Shown piece by piece: positions 17,287 through 25,798 of a DNA stretch of 64,000 nt. Positions within the stretch are counted from its first letter, which is position 1. Each line of letters begins with the position of its first letter. The position numbers and the translations under genes were made by a program. The notes beneath the pieces were generated by a model that was given only the letters and a program-made list of their open reading frames with translations, was not told the DNA's origin and did no database searches. The stretch spans positions 620,001 through 684,000 of the forward strand of contig NZ_JACZEP010000001.1 in NCBI RefSeq assembly GCF_014863355.1, given 5' to 3'. This DNA comes from Aminobacter carboxidus (lineage in GTDB: Bacteria; Pseudomonadota; Alphaproteobacteria; Rhizobiales; Rhizobiaceae).

Positions 17287-19164
17287 ATGCTCATCATCAA
17301 TGACCTTTCCCTCCGCATCGCCGGACGCCTGCTTCTCGACCACGCGTCGCTGACCCTGCCTGCCGGCACCAAGGCCGGCCTTGTCGGCCGCAACGGCACC
17401 GGCAAGACCACGCTGTTCAAGGCGATAACCGGCGACTTCAGCTCGGAAACCGGCAGCATCAGCCTGCCCAAGAACACGCGTATCGGCCAGGTCGCGCAGG
17501 AAGCGCCCGGCACCGAGGAGCCGCTGATCGACATCGTGCTCAAGGCCGATGTCGAGCGCAGCGCACTGCTCGCCGAGGAGCAGACCGCCACCGACCCGCA
17601 CCGCATTGCCGAGATTCACATCCGCCTTGCCGACATCGACGCCCATTCGGCCGAGTCCCGCGCCGCCACCATCCTCGCCGGTCTCGGTTTCGACGACGAG
17701 GCGCAGAAGCGGCCGGCGTCGTCATTCTCGGGCGGCTGGCGCATGCGCGTGGCGCTTGCCGCCGTGCTGTTTTCCGAGCCCGACCTGCTGCTGCTCGACG
17801 AGCCGACCAACTATCTCGATCTCGAAGGCACGTTGTGGCTCGAGAACTATGTCTCGAAATATCCGCACACCGTGCTCTTGATCAGCCACGACCGCGACCT
17901 GCTCAACCGCGCCGTCAATTCGATCGTCCATCTCGACCAGAAGAAGATGACCTTCTGGCGCGGCGGCTACGACCAGTTCGAGCGCCAGATCGCCGAGCAG
18001 CGCGAGCTGCAGGAAAAGGGCCGCGTCAAGCAGGAGGCGGCACGCAAGCACCTGCAGTCCTTCGTCGACCGCTTCCGTGCCAAGGCGTCCAAGGCACGCC
18101 AGGCGCAGTCGCGCATCAAGGCGCTGGAGAAGATGAAGCCGATCGCCGCGCTGATCGAGGACAATGTGCGCCCGTTCAGCTTCCCCGAGCCGGTCAAGAC
18201 CGTGGCCTCGCCGATCGTCGCGCTCGACCGCGTCAGCGTCGGCTACCAGGCCGACAAGCCGATCCTCAAGAAGATGACCTTGCGCATCGACGCCGACGAC
18301 CGCATCGCCCTGCTCGGCGCCAACGGCAACGGCAAGTCGACCTTCGCCAAGCTTCTGGCTGGCCGGCTCAAGGCCGAGACCGGCTCGGTGACGATCGCGC
18401 CCGGGCTCAAGGTGGCGATCTTCGCCCAGCACCAGCTCGACGATCTCCGGCCCGAGGAAAACGCCTATGAGCATGTCCGCCGGCTGATGCCGGAGGCGCC
18501 TGAATCGAAGGTCAGGGCGCGTGTCGCCCAGTTCGGCCTGCCGACCGAAAAGATGAACACCGCCGCCAAGGACCTGTCCGGTGGCGAGAAGGCGCGGCTG
18601 CTGATGGGGCTGTCGGCCTTTGACGGGCCGAACCTGTTCATCCTCGACGAGCCGACCAACCACCTCGACATCGACAGCCGCGAGGCGTTGATCATGGCGC
18701 TCAACGAGTTCCCGGGCGCCGTCATCCTGATTTCCCACGATCGCCACCTGCTGGAGGCGACGGCCGACCGGCTGTGGCTGGTCAAGGACGGCTCGGTCAA
18801 TCCTTATGACGGCGATCTCGAGGACTACAAGACGCTGGTGACAGGCGTGTCGGGCGACCGGCGCAAGGAGCGCGAGGCCGACAAGGCGTCGAAGGCCGAC
18901 AGGCGCCGCGAGGCCGCGGCGCGGCGCGCCGCGATGGAGCCGCTGGCCAAGGAGATCCGCGCCACCGAGGCGCTGATGGACCGCATCCGCAAGCGCATCG
19001 ACGGCATCGAGGACCAGCTTGCCGATCCCAAGCTGTATGAAAAGGACCCGACGACGGCGACGCAGCTGGCCAAGGAGCGGTCGCAGCTCGGAGCCCAGCT
19101 CGCCCAGAACGAGGAAAAGTGGCTGACCATGTCGGCCGAATATGAGGAAGGCGTCGCCGAGTAG
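17287..19164 (+). CDS. ABC-F family ATPase (YheS/Uup-like)
   Basis: Two ABC ATPase domains without membrane segments: Walker A GRNGTGKTT and GANGNGKST, signatures FSGGWRMRVALA and LSGGEKARLL, Walker B LLLLDEPTNYLD and LFILDEPTNHLD. The charged linker of the ABC-F family lies between them, and a C-terminal coiled coil rich in Lys, Arg and Glu occupies about residues 530-620. ABC-F proteins act on the ribosomal E site. The GGWRMR signature and length of 625 fit the YheS/Uup branch rather than EttA. Confidence 0.92.
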   Translation: MLIINDLSLRIAGRLLLDHASLTLPAGTKAGLVGRNGTGKTTLFKAITGDFSSETGSISLPKNTRIGQVAQEAPGTEEPLIDIVLKADVERSALLAEEQTATDPHRIAEIHIRLADIDAHSAESRAATILAGLGFDDEAQKRPASSFSGGWRMRVALAAVLFSEPDLLLLDEPTNYLDLEGTLWLENYVSKYPHTVLLISHDRDLLNRAVNSIVHLDQKKMTFWRGGYDQFERQIAEQRELQEKGRVKQEAARKHLQSFVDRFRAKASKARQAQSRIKALEKMKPIAALIEDNVRPFSFPEPVKTVASPIVALDRVSVGYQADKPILKKMTLRIDADDRIALLGANGNGKSTFAKLLAGRLKAETGSVTIAPGLKVAIFAQHQLDDLRPEENAYEHVRRLMPEAPESKVRARVAQFGLPTEKMNTAAKDLSGGEKARLLMGLSAFDGPNLFILDEPTNHLDIDSREALIMALNEFPGAVILISHDRHLLEATADRLWLVKDGSVNPYDGDLEDYKTLVTGVSGDRRKEREADKASKADRRREAAARRAAMEPLAKEIRATEALMDRIRKRIDGIEDQLADPKLYEKDPTTATQLAKERSQLGAQLAQNEEKWLTMSAEYEEGVAE

Positions 19165-19392
19165 GGCATTCCACCCTCCCACCTGTTGAGGTTCGGACCG
19201 AAGGTCCGGGGAGGGGAGGGTCTGACCGAAGGTTCGGGGGTGGCGGTGACCGGTGGCCGAGACTGCCGCCCACCCCGCCTTACTCGCCTTGCTTCGCAAT
19301 GCTCGCTCGGCGACCCTCCCCACGTGGGGAGGGTCATGCAGCGGTCCACACTGGCCCTACACGGCAAGCCGACATCAGGGTAAAAGGGCGCC
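19165..19392. repeat. Palindrome-rich intergenic sequence
   Basis: The end of this gap holds a perfect 22-bp palindrome at 19313-19334 (9-bp arms ACCCTCCCC around ACGT). The same ccctccc/ggagggt words appear near 19171 and 19210, suggesting a folded intergenic repeat. No gene is supported. Confidence 0.55.
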
Positions 19393-21498
19393 ATGAACCA
19401 GCACGCCAAGATCAGGATCGGCCATTCGGCCTGCCCGCATGACTGCCCCTCGACCTGCGCGCTGGAGGTCGAGCTGCTCGACGACAAGCGCATCGGGCGT
19501 GTGCATGGCGCCAAGTCCAACAGCTATACGGCAGGCGTCATCTGCGCCAAGGTCGCCCGTTATGCCGACCGCGTCCACCATCCCGACCGGCTGCTGAAGC
19601 CGCTGGTCCGCGCGGGCGCCAAGGGCGACGGCAACTGGAAGGAAGCCAGCTGGGAGGCAGCACTCGACCTCGTCGCGGAAAAATTCATCGCGGCGGAGGA
19701 GCGTTACGGCTCGGAGACCGTCTGGCCCTATTTCTACGCCGGCACGATGGGGCTGGTGCAGCGCGACGGCATCGAGAGGCTGCGCCACGCCAAGAAATAT
19801 TCCGGCTTCTTCGGCTCGATCTGCACCAATCTGGCCTGGACCGGCTATGTCATGGGCACAGGTGCGCTGCGCGGCACCGATCCGCGCGAGATCGGCAAGT
19901 CGGACTGCGTCGTCATCTGGGGCACCAATGCGGTGGTTACCCAGGTCAATGTGATGACCCATGCGATCAAGGCGCGCAAGGAACGCGGCGCCAAGATCGT
20001 CGTCATCGACATCTACGAGACAGCGACGCTGAAGCAGGCCGACATGGGGCTGGTGCTGAAGCCCGGCACCGACGCCGCGCTCGCCTGCGCGGTCATGCAT
20101 GTGCTGTTCCGCGACGGCATGGCCGACCGCGCCTATCTCGAAAAATACACCGACGATCCCAGGGGCCTCGAAGCGCATCTCGCCGACAAGACGCCGGAAT
20201 GGGCGGCCGCAATCACCGGTCTGTCGGTCGAGGAGATCGAAGCCTTTGCCCGGCTCGTCGGCACCACCAAAAAGACCTTCTTCCGCCTGGGCTACGGCTT
20301 CTCGCGCCAGCGCAACGGCTCGGTCAACATGCATGCGGCGCTGTCGATCCCGGCGGTGACGGGCGCCTGGCAATATGAGGGCGGCGGCGCCTTCCATTCC
20401 AATTCGGGCATCTTCAAGCTCAATGGCGAGCTGCTCGAAGGCACCAGGTTCCGCGACCCCAGCATCCGTTACCTCGACCATTCGCGCATCGGCCCGGTGT
20501 TGACCAATGCCGAGGACGCGCTCTACGGCGGCCCGCCTGTCACCGCGATGCTGATCCAGAACACCAATCCGGCCAATGTCGCGCCCGAGCAGCGGCTGGT
20601 GGTCAAGGGGTTTCTGCGCGACGACCTGTTCACCGCCGTGCACGAGCAGTTCATGACCGACACGGCCAGGCTCGCCGACGTCGTCCTGCCGGCGACGATG
20701 TTCCTCGAGCATGACGACATCTACAAGGGCGGCGGCAACCAGCACATCACGCTGGGGCCGAAGCTGATCGACCCGCCGGAAGGGCCGCGCACCAACCACT
20801 ATGTCATCGAGGAACTGGGCAAGCGGCTTGGCGTGTCTGATATGCCGGGCTTCGGCATGACCGAACGCCAGCATATCGACGTCATGCTGGAGAAGAAGGG
20901 CCTCGGCAATTTCGACAGCTTCAAGGACCAGAAATGGGCCGACATGCAGCCGGAATTCGACAGCGCGCATTTCCTCAAGGGTTTTGGCCATCCCGACGGC
21001 AAGTTCCGCTTCAAGCCGCAATGGAATGGCGGTGCCGCACCCAACAAGCCGCCGCGCAGCATGGGCATCTTCGGCCCGGTCGCGCAGCTGCCCGAATTCC
21101 CCGATCATGTCGACCTGATCGAGGTGGCGGATGCGGCCCATCCGTTCCGCCTGGCGACGTCGCCGGCGCGCAACTTCCTCAACTCGACCTTCGCCGAGAC
21201 GCCGGTGTCGCGCGAGAAGGAGGGCCGGCCCGAACTGTTGATCCATTCCGAGGACGCGGCAGAACTCGGGATAGCGACAGGCGACCGGGTCGAGATCGGC
21301 AATATGCGCGGCGAGGTCGTGCTGCATGCCCGCCTGTTCGACAAGATCAAGCGCGGCGTCGTCATCGCCGAAGGCATCTGGCCGAACTCCGACCATGAGC
21401 GCGGCGAGGGTATCAACGTGCTGACCGGCGCCGACGCCCCCGCACCTTATGGCGGTGCTGCCGTGCATGACAACAAGGTCTGGGTAAGGGCGGCGTAG
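19393..21498 (+). CDS. Molybdopterin-dependent oxidoreductase, DMSO-reductase family
   Basis: A 701-residue enzyme with an N-terminal iron-sulfur motif (SACPHDCPSTCALEV, then GVICAK: C-x3-C-x3-C-x(n)-C, about residues 14-50), the molybdopterin domain (FGSICTNLAW, VVIWGTNAVV, GGAFHSNSG) and a C-terminal dinucleotide-binding domain (ELLIHSEDAAELGIATGDRVEI). There is no Tat signal, so it is probably cytoplasmic. The donor and substrate are unknown. No partner subunit is encoded nearby, so a small redox protein must act in trans. Confidence 0.92.
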   Translation: MNQHAKIRIGHSACPHDCPSTCALEVELLDDKRIGRVHGAKSNSYTAGVICAKVARYADRVHHPDRLLKPLVRAGAKGDGNWKEASWEAALDLVAEKFIAAEERYGSETVWPYFYAGTMGLVQRDGIERLRHAKKYSGFFGSICTNLAWTGYVMGTGALRGTDPREIGKSDCVVIWGTNAVVTQVNVMTHAIKARKERGAKIVVIDIYETATLKQADMGLVLKPGTDAALACAVMHVLFRDGMADRAYLEKYTDDPRGLEAHLADKTPEWAAAITGLSVEEIEAFARLVGTTKKTFFRLGYGFSRQRNGSVNMHAALSIPAVTGAWQYEGGGAFHSNSGIFKLNGELLEGTRFRDPSIRYLDHSRIGPVLTNAEDALYGGPPVTAMLIQNTNPANVAPEQRLVVKGFLRDDLFTAVHEQFMTDTARLADVVLPATMFLEHDDIYKGGGNQHITLGPKLIDPPEGPRTNHYVIEELGKRLGVSDMPGFGMTERQHIDVMLEKKGLGNFDSFKDQKWADMQPEFDSAHFLKGFGHPDGKFRFKPQWNGGAAPNKPPRSMGIFGPVAQLPEFPDHVDLIEVADAAHPFRLATSPARNFLNSTFAETPVSREKEGRPELLIHSEDAAELGIATGDRVEIGNMRGEVVLHARLFDKIKRGVVIAEGIWPNSDHERGEGINVLTGADAPAPYGGAAVHDNKVWVRAA

Positions 21499-22013
21499 GC
21501 TCTTGAAGCCACAGCCGCATTGAAGCCGGTTGGGTGATGGCGCGGAATTGGCTGCTCGCTTGTCGGGGAGCAGAGTCACCCCGCCGGAGTCGGTCAGATA
21601 CACCGGCTCGTGCCGCTGCTTGACCGACATTGAGAAAGCGCCTGGCAGATTGCGCCATCTTTCGCTGACGCCTTGCAGTTTACCGGTCGAGACATCGGTA
21701 ACCGAACGGCGCAACATGAAAGCGGCCATTCTGCAGCCGACCGATTGCGTCCGTTCGATGACAGGAGACGAAGACGACCACAGCGGCCCATGTAGGTCCC
21801 TGTCATCTTGAATCATATCTGTCGCAGGTTTCGGGATTTTTGCGACAGATTACGGACAGATTACAGCTTGGCTGGCTGAAAGCCGAAACCATCAATCTCA
21901 GCCCTTACGTTTAGTTAAGTACGAATCCATTCGATAAAATTTTAGTCTTAATGCCGCGCGGGTACGCCATTAGTGGTCGACACCATAAAAATCCCTACGC
22001 GCGGAGACTTCAC
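21499..22013. other. 515-bp gap without a supported gene
   Basis: The left half contains short frames on both strands without coding bias. One segment (about 21697-21730, gccattctgcagcc context) shares the word gaacgRcgcaacRtgaaagcggc with 25693-25715, so both may derive from a dispersed rhizobial intergenic sequence. The right half (21830-21960) is AT-rich and probably holds the promoter of the esterase gene. I see nothing else. Confidence 0.5.
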
Positions 22014-22940
22014 ATGCGACGCTGTTTTCTGAATGCCCTGCTGATAGCTGTCATCGCCGGCTTCAGCGTCCTTGGTGGTGCGACGCTCACATACGCCCAG
22101 TCGACTCCAAAAGCTCAGTTGGGAGAGGGGCGCGCATACGAGATCATCGATAGCGAAGTGTGGGATGTGCCCGATCCGGTTTCCGGTCGCGCCTACCAGG
22201 TCTTCGTCGCCTTGCCGCCGTCCTATGCGAAGGAACCACAGCGGCGCTACCCCGTGCTTTACGTCACCGATGCTGACTACGCTTTCCCGATCATCCGGCA
22301 GATCGGCCGCCGTCTGAACGTCGAAGGGCCCCGGATCGAGGAGTTCATTCTTGTCGGTTTGTCTTATGGAAAGGGTGAGGATGGCAAGGTCAGCCGTCAG
22401 CGCGACTACACCCCTACGTCGAACGGTCCGAGGAGCGCACCAGCTGGTGCGATCCATGGGCAGGGACGGGCCTATCAGCGATATCTGGGTGATCAGGTGA
22501 AACCATTTATCGCCGGCCGCTATCGGACCGATTCCGCCAGATCGCTCTTCCTTGGCCACTCCTACGGCGCTTTGCTTGGCGCACAGATACTGTTCACCGA
22601 ACCTGGCCTGTTTAGCGGCTATATCCTGGGTAGCCCCTCTCTATGGTACGACAAGCGCCACACCTTGAAGCTCGAAACGGCTTACGCCACGCAGAACAAG
22701 GACCTGCCGGCCAAGGTCTATCTTTATGTCGGCGCCTATGAGGCGCAGCGCAAAGGCGACCGGCGCTACAACCAGACGGTAGATATGGTCGCCGACAACC
22801 GGGCTTTGGAAGCAGCGTTGCAGAGCCGAAAGTATCCGAACCTGCAATTGAAGTCGGCGGTCCTGGACGACGAGGATCACCTCACCGTCGCGCCGCGTGG
22901 CTTCACGCGGGGCTTGGAGTACCTTCTGAGACTGCGCTGA
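22014..22940 (+). CDS. Secreted alpha/beta-hydrolase, esterase-D-like (Fes/IroE type)
   Basis: From ATG 22014 the protein has a signal peptide (to about residue 29, TYAQ) and an alpha/beta-hydrolase domain. The nucleophile elbow is FLGHSYGALLG (GxSxG, Ser near residue 184) and the catalytic His lies in LDDEDHLTVAP. The YQVFVALPPSYAKEPQRRYPVLYVTDADYAF opening is typical of the putative esterase family that includes siderophore and S-formylglutathione esterases. No siderophore genes are nearby, so the substrate is open. Codon use is somewhat less GC3-rich than in flanking core genes. Confidence 0.86.
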   Translation: MRRCFLNALLIAVIAGFSVLGGATLTYAQSTPKAQLGEGRAYEIIDSEVWDVPDPVSGRAYQVFVALPPSYAKEPQRRYPVLYVTDADYAFPIIRQIGRRLNVEGPRIEEFILVGLSYGKGEDGKVSRQRDYTPTSNGPRSAPAGAIHGQGRAYQRYLGDQVKPFIAGRYRTDSARSLFLGHSYGALLGAQILFTEPGLFSGYILGSPSLWYDKRHTLKLETAYATQNKDLPAKVYLYVGAYEAQRKGDRRYNQTVDMVADNRALEAALQSRKYPNLQLKSAVLDDEDHLTVAPRGFTRGLEYLLRLR

Positions 22941-23225
22941 CAAATCGCATCGAAAACTGGAACGCAGCTGTCGCACTGAGTTTTGCGAGCACACCAGCCG
23001 CGCCGGATTTTCAGTGGAATTTCCGTCGCAAAGGTCGGGTGCAAAGGTCGGTCCTGCGCGACCGACCTTTGCGATGCCGAATGGCCGCTTCATCAGGCTG
23101 AAAACGGTTAGGGCGCTTTCCACCCCGCACCTGTCAGCTCCAATATCTCGGCAGCGCCAGATAGCGGCGGCGGCGGCCGAGGCGGGCGCGCATTTCCTCT
23201 GTGTCGGCTCTGGGAGCCGGTTTGC

Positions 23226-23549
23226 CTATTCCAACGGCCACACTTCGACGACGCCATGCGCAACGGCACAGGGAACGCCCGAGATCTTCTTTACCGCTTC
23301 CGCCATATCCGCAGCCTCGATGATGGCGAAGCCGGCAACCGGCAAGGCCGACGACATGAACGGGCCATCCCGCGTCTCCGGACCCGTCGCTTCGGGATTG
23401 CGCACCTGCACAGGCGCACCAGCGATTCCGATCAATGCGCCCTCCGCGCGCAGCCTTGCATCCTGCGCGTGGGCGGCGTCGCGGACGGGTTGTGAGGTCC
23501 GGTCATATCCGGCCTGGTCGCCATATCCGATGGTGAGGAACTTGGGCAT
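23226..23549 (-). CDS. YciI/DGPF-domain protein
   Basis: A 107-residue protein of the YCII-related fold: MPKFLTIGYGDQAGYDRT at the start, ETRDGPFMSSALPVAGFAIIEAADMAEAV with the D-G-P-F motif that names the group, and VEVWPL at the end (family: E-V-R-P). These proteins are small ferredoxin-like enzymes or sensors of unknown substrate and are often encoded next to sigma factors or HxlR regulators. A decayed HxlR-like sequence lies immediately upstream. Confidence 0.85.
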   Translation of the reverse strand: MPKFLTIGYGDQAGYDRTSQPVRDAAHAQDARLRAEGALIGIAGAPVQVRNPEATGPETRDGPFMSSALPVAGFAIIEAADMAEAVKKISGVPCAVAHGVVEVWPLE

Positions 23550-23563
23550 TATGCAACCTCCTT

Positions 23564-23835
23564 TCAGGTCCTGGTGATGTCGCGCGGTCTGTTGTCGCCG
23601 TCATCGGCCGCCTGCAACCGTGCCAACACTGACGGGCCGCGATCGGGGTTCGAAACGCCGAAATGTCGTTCCCGAACCCAGCCATGAAGGCCCCGGGCAA
23701 AGCCGGCCCGCCTTTTGCGCACGCCGCCGAGAGGACGTCGGTCCCCAAACATCACGTCGCGCAAGACGGTGATGTCGGAGCGACGCCGGGCATTTGCGTT
23801 GCCAGGTTGATCGACAGAGCGATGGTCCAAACTGG
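23564..23835 (-). pseudogene. Decayed HxlR-family regulator
   Basis: One minus-strand frame encodes ITVLRDVMFGDRR, which matches the conserved recognition segment of HxlR winged-helix regulators. A neighbouring frame contributes SINLATQMPGV just upstream, as in the segment before that motif in intact members. The rest is broken by frame changes and no full domain remains. It lies upstream of the yciI-like gene in the same orientation, and a perfect palindrome (23840-23870) sits where its operator would be. The family call is my reading of the motif only. Confidence 0.4.
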
Positions 23836-23839
23836 CTCG

Positions 23840-23870
23840 CCAATCCAGTTGCACTTTGCAACTGGATTGG
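23840..23870. promoter_or_regulatory. Perfect 14-bp inverted repeat, probable regulator binding site
   Basis: Arms CCAATCCAGTTGCA and its exact complement surround a CTT spacer. The inner part TTGCA-x3-TGCAA is the type of dyad bound by HxlR-like and MarR-like dimers. It lies at the 5' side of the decayed HxlR sequence and 3' of the oxidoreductase gene. Confidence 0.5.
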
Positions 23871-23943
23871 GCTTACGCTTTCCGATTGCATATTGCAAGC
23901 GGAGCGATGCAGGCTGGCCAACGAGCCTCCAACTGTGACGGGC

Positions 23944-24852
23944 CTAGACAGAGCTACCTTGAACAGGTCGCCGCTGATGCGGCGAGGTGCTGCGCAACAC
24001 TTTTGTGACCGCGCAGTGTTCTTCCGCCCCATAACCCGCGTCCACCGCGCGCTGGAAAACCCCGGTCGCAAAGGTCGGAAAATCGGCGCCGATCTCGAGG
24101 TTGTCGGATACTTCGACGAGACGCGCGATATCTGCGCGCACGGACCCGATGGTGCTCTCAGGCTCGCTGAAGCTGCCGGTGGCGATGACCCGGCCCATGC
24201 GACGCATGTCGTCTGCGAAGAACGGTGCCGAGCCCGCCATCAACTCTCCGAACCGAGCAGGATCGAGCCCTTCGGCTTCACAGATGGCTGCGCCGTGACT
24301 GAAGCCGATCCAATGGGCGGCGTAATAGGCCAGGGCAGCGCCGAACAGCGCCTTGGCATGGCCCACATCGGGGCCCACATGCACCAGGCTGCCGGCCAAC
24401 GCCTGAAGAAGGGGGCTGGCCGAGGCAAAGGTCGTCTCAGGGCCCGCAATCAGAATGGCGGCATCAGATCCTCCGATCTGGCTCGGCCACGCGGAAATTG
24501 CGCCGTCAAGATATTCCGCACCGCGCTGTGCTGTCCACGCCGCCATGGCTCGGGCTTCCCTTGATGTGCCGGAGGCCAGTTGCACGACAAGCCGCCCGCC
24601 GACGATCCCGGCCAAAGCTTTGTCTTCGAGAATGCTGCGCGTCGCTGCATAGTCCGACAGGCACATGACTAGGACCGGGCTGGCGGCGACCGCTTCGGCG
24701 GCGGTCAGCGCGACCTTGGCCCCTCTGTCTCTCAGATCATCGGCCTTTGCCGAGGTCCGGTTCCAGACCACGGTCGTCTTGCCGGCGGAAAGGAACGCGC
24801 GCGCCAATGCGGTGCCCATCGCACCCAGGCCGATTACCGTGACGTCACCCAT
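23944..24852 (-). CDS. NAD(P)-dependent oxidoreductase, imine-reductase-like (6PGDH/beta-hydroxyacid fold)
   Basis: The start is set at ATG 24852 because AGGAG lies 6 nt upstream. This gives 302 residues beginning MGDVTVIGLGAMGTALARAF, a Rossmann G-x-G-x-M-G motif, followed by VVWNRTSAKADDL, a form typical of NADPH-dependent imine reductases and 3-hydroxyisobutyrate dehydrogenase relatives. The second domain is all-helical (GHAKALFGAALAYY, where beta-hydroxyacid dehydrogenases have the catalytic Lys). The natural substrate is unknown. It diverges from a TetR regulator across a palindromic operator. Confidence 0.85.
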   Translation of the reverse strand: MGDVTVIGLGAMGTALARAFLSAGKTTVVWNRTSAKADDLRDRGAKVALTAAEAVAASPVLVMCLSDYAATRSILEDKALAGIVGGRLVVQLASGTSREARAMAAWTAQRGAEYLDGAISAWPSQIGGSDAAILIAGPETTFASASPLLQALAGSLVHVGPDVGHAKALFGAALAYYAAHWIGFSHGAAICEAEGLDPARFGELMAGSAPFFADDMRRMGRVIATGSFSEPESTIGSVRADIARLVEVSDNLEIGADFPTFATGVFQRAVDAGYGAEEHCAVTKVLRSTSPHQRRPVQGSSV

Positions 24853-24878
24853 GTCCATCTCCTGCTTGACTGCGAACA

Positions 24879-24905
24879 TACAAAGTGTAACCTACAAATT
24901 GTAGG
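24879..24905. promoter_or_regulatory. Dual operator between the imine-reductase-like gene and the TetR gene
   Basis: A dyad with 7-bp arms cctacaa around a single A lies at 24891-24905, and a second related dyad, taca-aag-tgta, at 24879-24889. Both sit in the 74-bp divergent promoter region. This spacing and symmetry fit two TetR dimers repressing both genes. Confidence 0.65.
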
Positions 24906-24926
24906 TGTCAAGCAGAGGAGAAAATC

Positions 24927-25496
24927 GTGAAGCTGCCGAGAGATGGCCGTCGCAGCCAACTCCTTGATACGGCCCTCCAGATCGTTCGGGAGCAGGGCGC
25001 CGATGAACTCACCTTGGGCACGCTCGCCCTGCGAGCCGATGTCAGCCGGCCCGTCGTCTACGACCATTTTTCAACGCGCGCGGGCCTCCTGCTCGCCTTG
25101 TTTCAGCGGCTGGAGGACAATTACGTCAGACAGCTTCGCCAGGAGCTGAGCGCAATGCCGGGCGAGCTTGCCGCCGTGGCCGACGCCATTGCCGCGGCTT
25201 ATTTCAGCTGCCTGTCGAACATGGGCCAGGAAGGGCCTGCCATCTTTGCGGCACTTCAGGGCAGCCCTGATATAGCGCTCCAGCAGTCACGCATGCTGGG
25301 GGAATACGTGACCATCGTCGCCCTGGCGCTGCAACCCTTCTCTCCTGTTTCCGGCGAGAAGCTTCGTCTGTTGTGCACTGGCCTGTTGGGCGCGGCGGAG
25401 GCCATCGCGCGCGAACTGCAGGCAGGCAAGGTAACAGACGCCGAAGCCAGGACGGTGTTCTCGAAGCTGATCGTCGGCAGCCTGCGCAGCGCCTGA
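24927..25496 (+). CDS. TetR/AcrR-family transcriptional regulator
   Basis: The N-terminal HTH is visible as RRSQLLDTALQIVREQGAD followed by LTLGTLALRADVSRPVVYDHF (about residues 8-48). The C-terminal part is the all-helical ligand and dimer domain, giving the usual total of 189 residues. It is divergent from the imine-reductase-like gene with a palindromic operator between them, so it is probably an autoregulated repressor of that enzyme. Confidence 0.92.
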   Translation: MKLPRDGRRSQLLDTALQIVREQGADELTLGTLALRADVSRPVVYDHFSTRAGLLLALFQRLEDNYVRQLRQELSAMPGELAAVADAIAAAYFSCLSNMGQEGPAIFAALQGSPDIALQQSRMLGEYVTIVALALQPFSPVSGEKLRLLCTGLLGAAEAIARELQAGKVTDAEARTVFSKLIVGSLRSA

Positions 25497-25798
25497 CCAG
25501 CGGACCGGCGGCGAACCTGGATCGAACAGGAAGGTGGCAACGGCGGTGTGGCGTTCGATCTGCGCGAAAGGTGAGCCTTGTCAGCTCGTCGCCTACGACA
25601 TGGCCAATATCGACCTGTCGGAAGCGTGATGCAGATCACGCCGAGTTTCGACGACGCCTCGGCATTTATCGGTCGAGCCGATCGCGAGCCGAACGACGCA
25701 ACGTGAAAGCGGCAATAGCGCAGCCAGCTTTCTCGCCAATCCAATACGAACTGCGCTTGCCCGGAAGCGGACATTCGATCGGACGACGATGCCACACA
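25497..25798. other. Gap without a supported gene, with a short dispersed repeat
   Basis: Short frames on both strands show no coding bias. The word gccgaacgacgcaacgtgaaagcggc near 25690-25715 recurs in slightly changed form near 21697, and gcggacattcgatcgg near 25767 resembles intergenic words frequent in rhizobia. It may mark the edge of the accessory segment that follows. Confidence 0.4.

Noticed and set aside
19375-21816. Minus-strand frame of 813 codons opposite the molybdopterin oxidoreductase
   Set aside because: Antisense shadow; no motif, and the sense frame is a clear enzyme.
23794-24564. Plus-strand frame of 256 codons
   Set aside because: It lies opposite the imine-reductase-like gene and begins in the decayed regulator; composition is that of a shadow.
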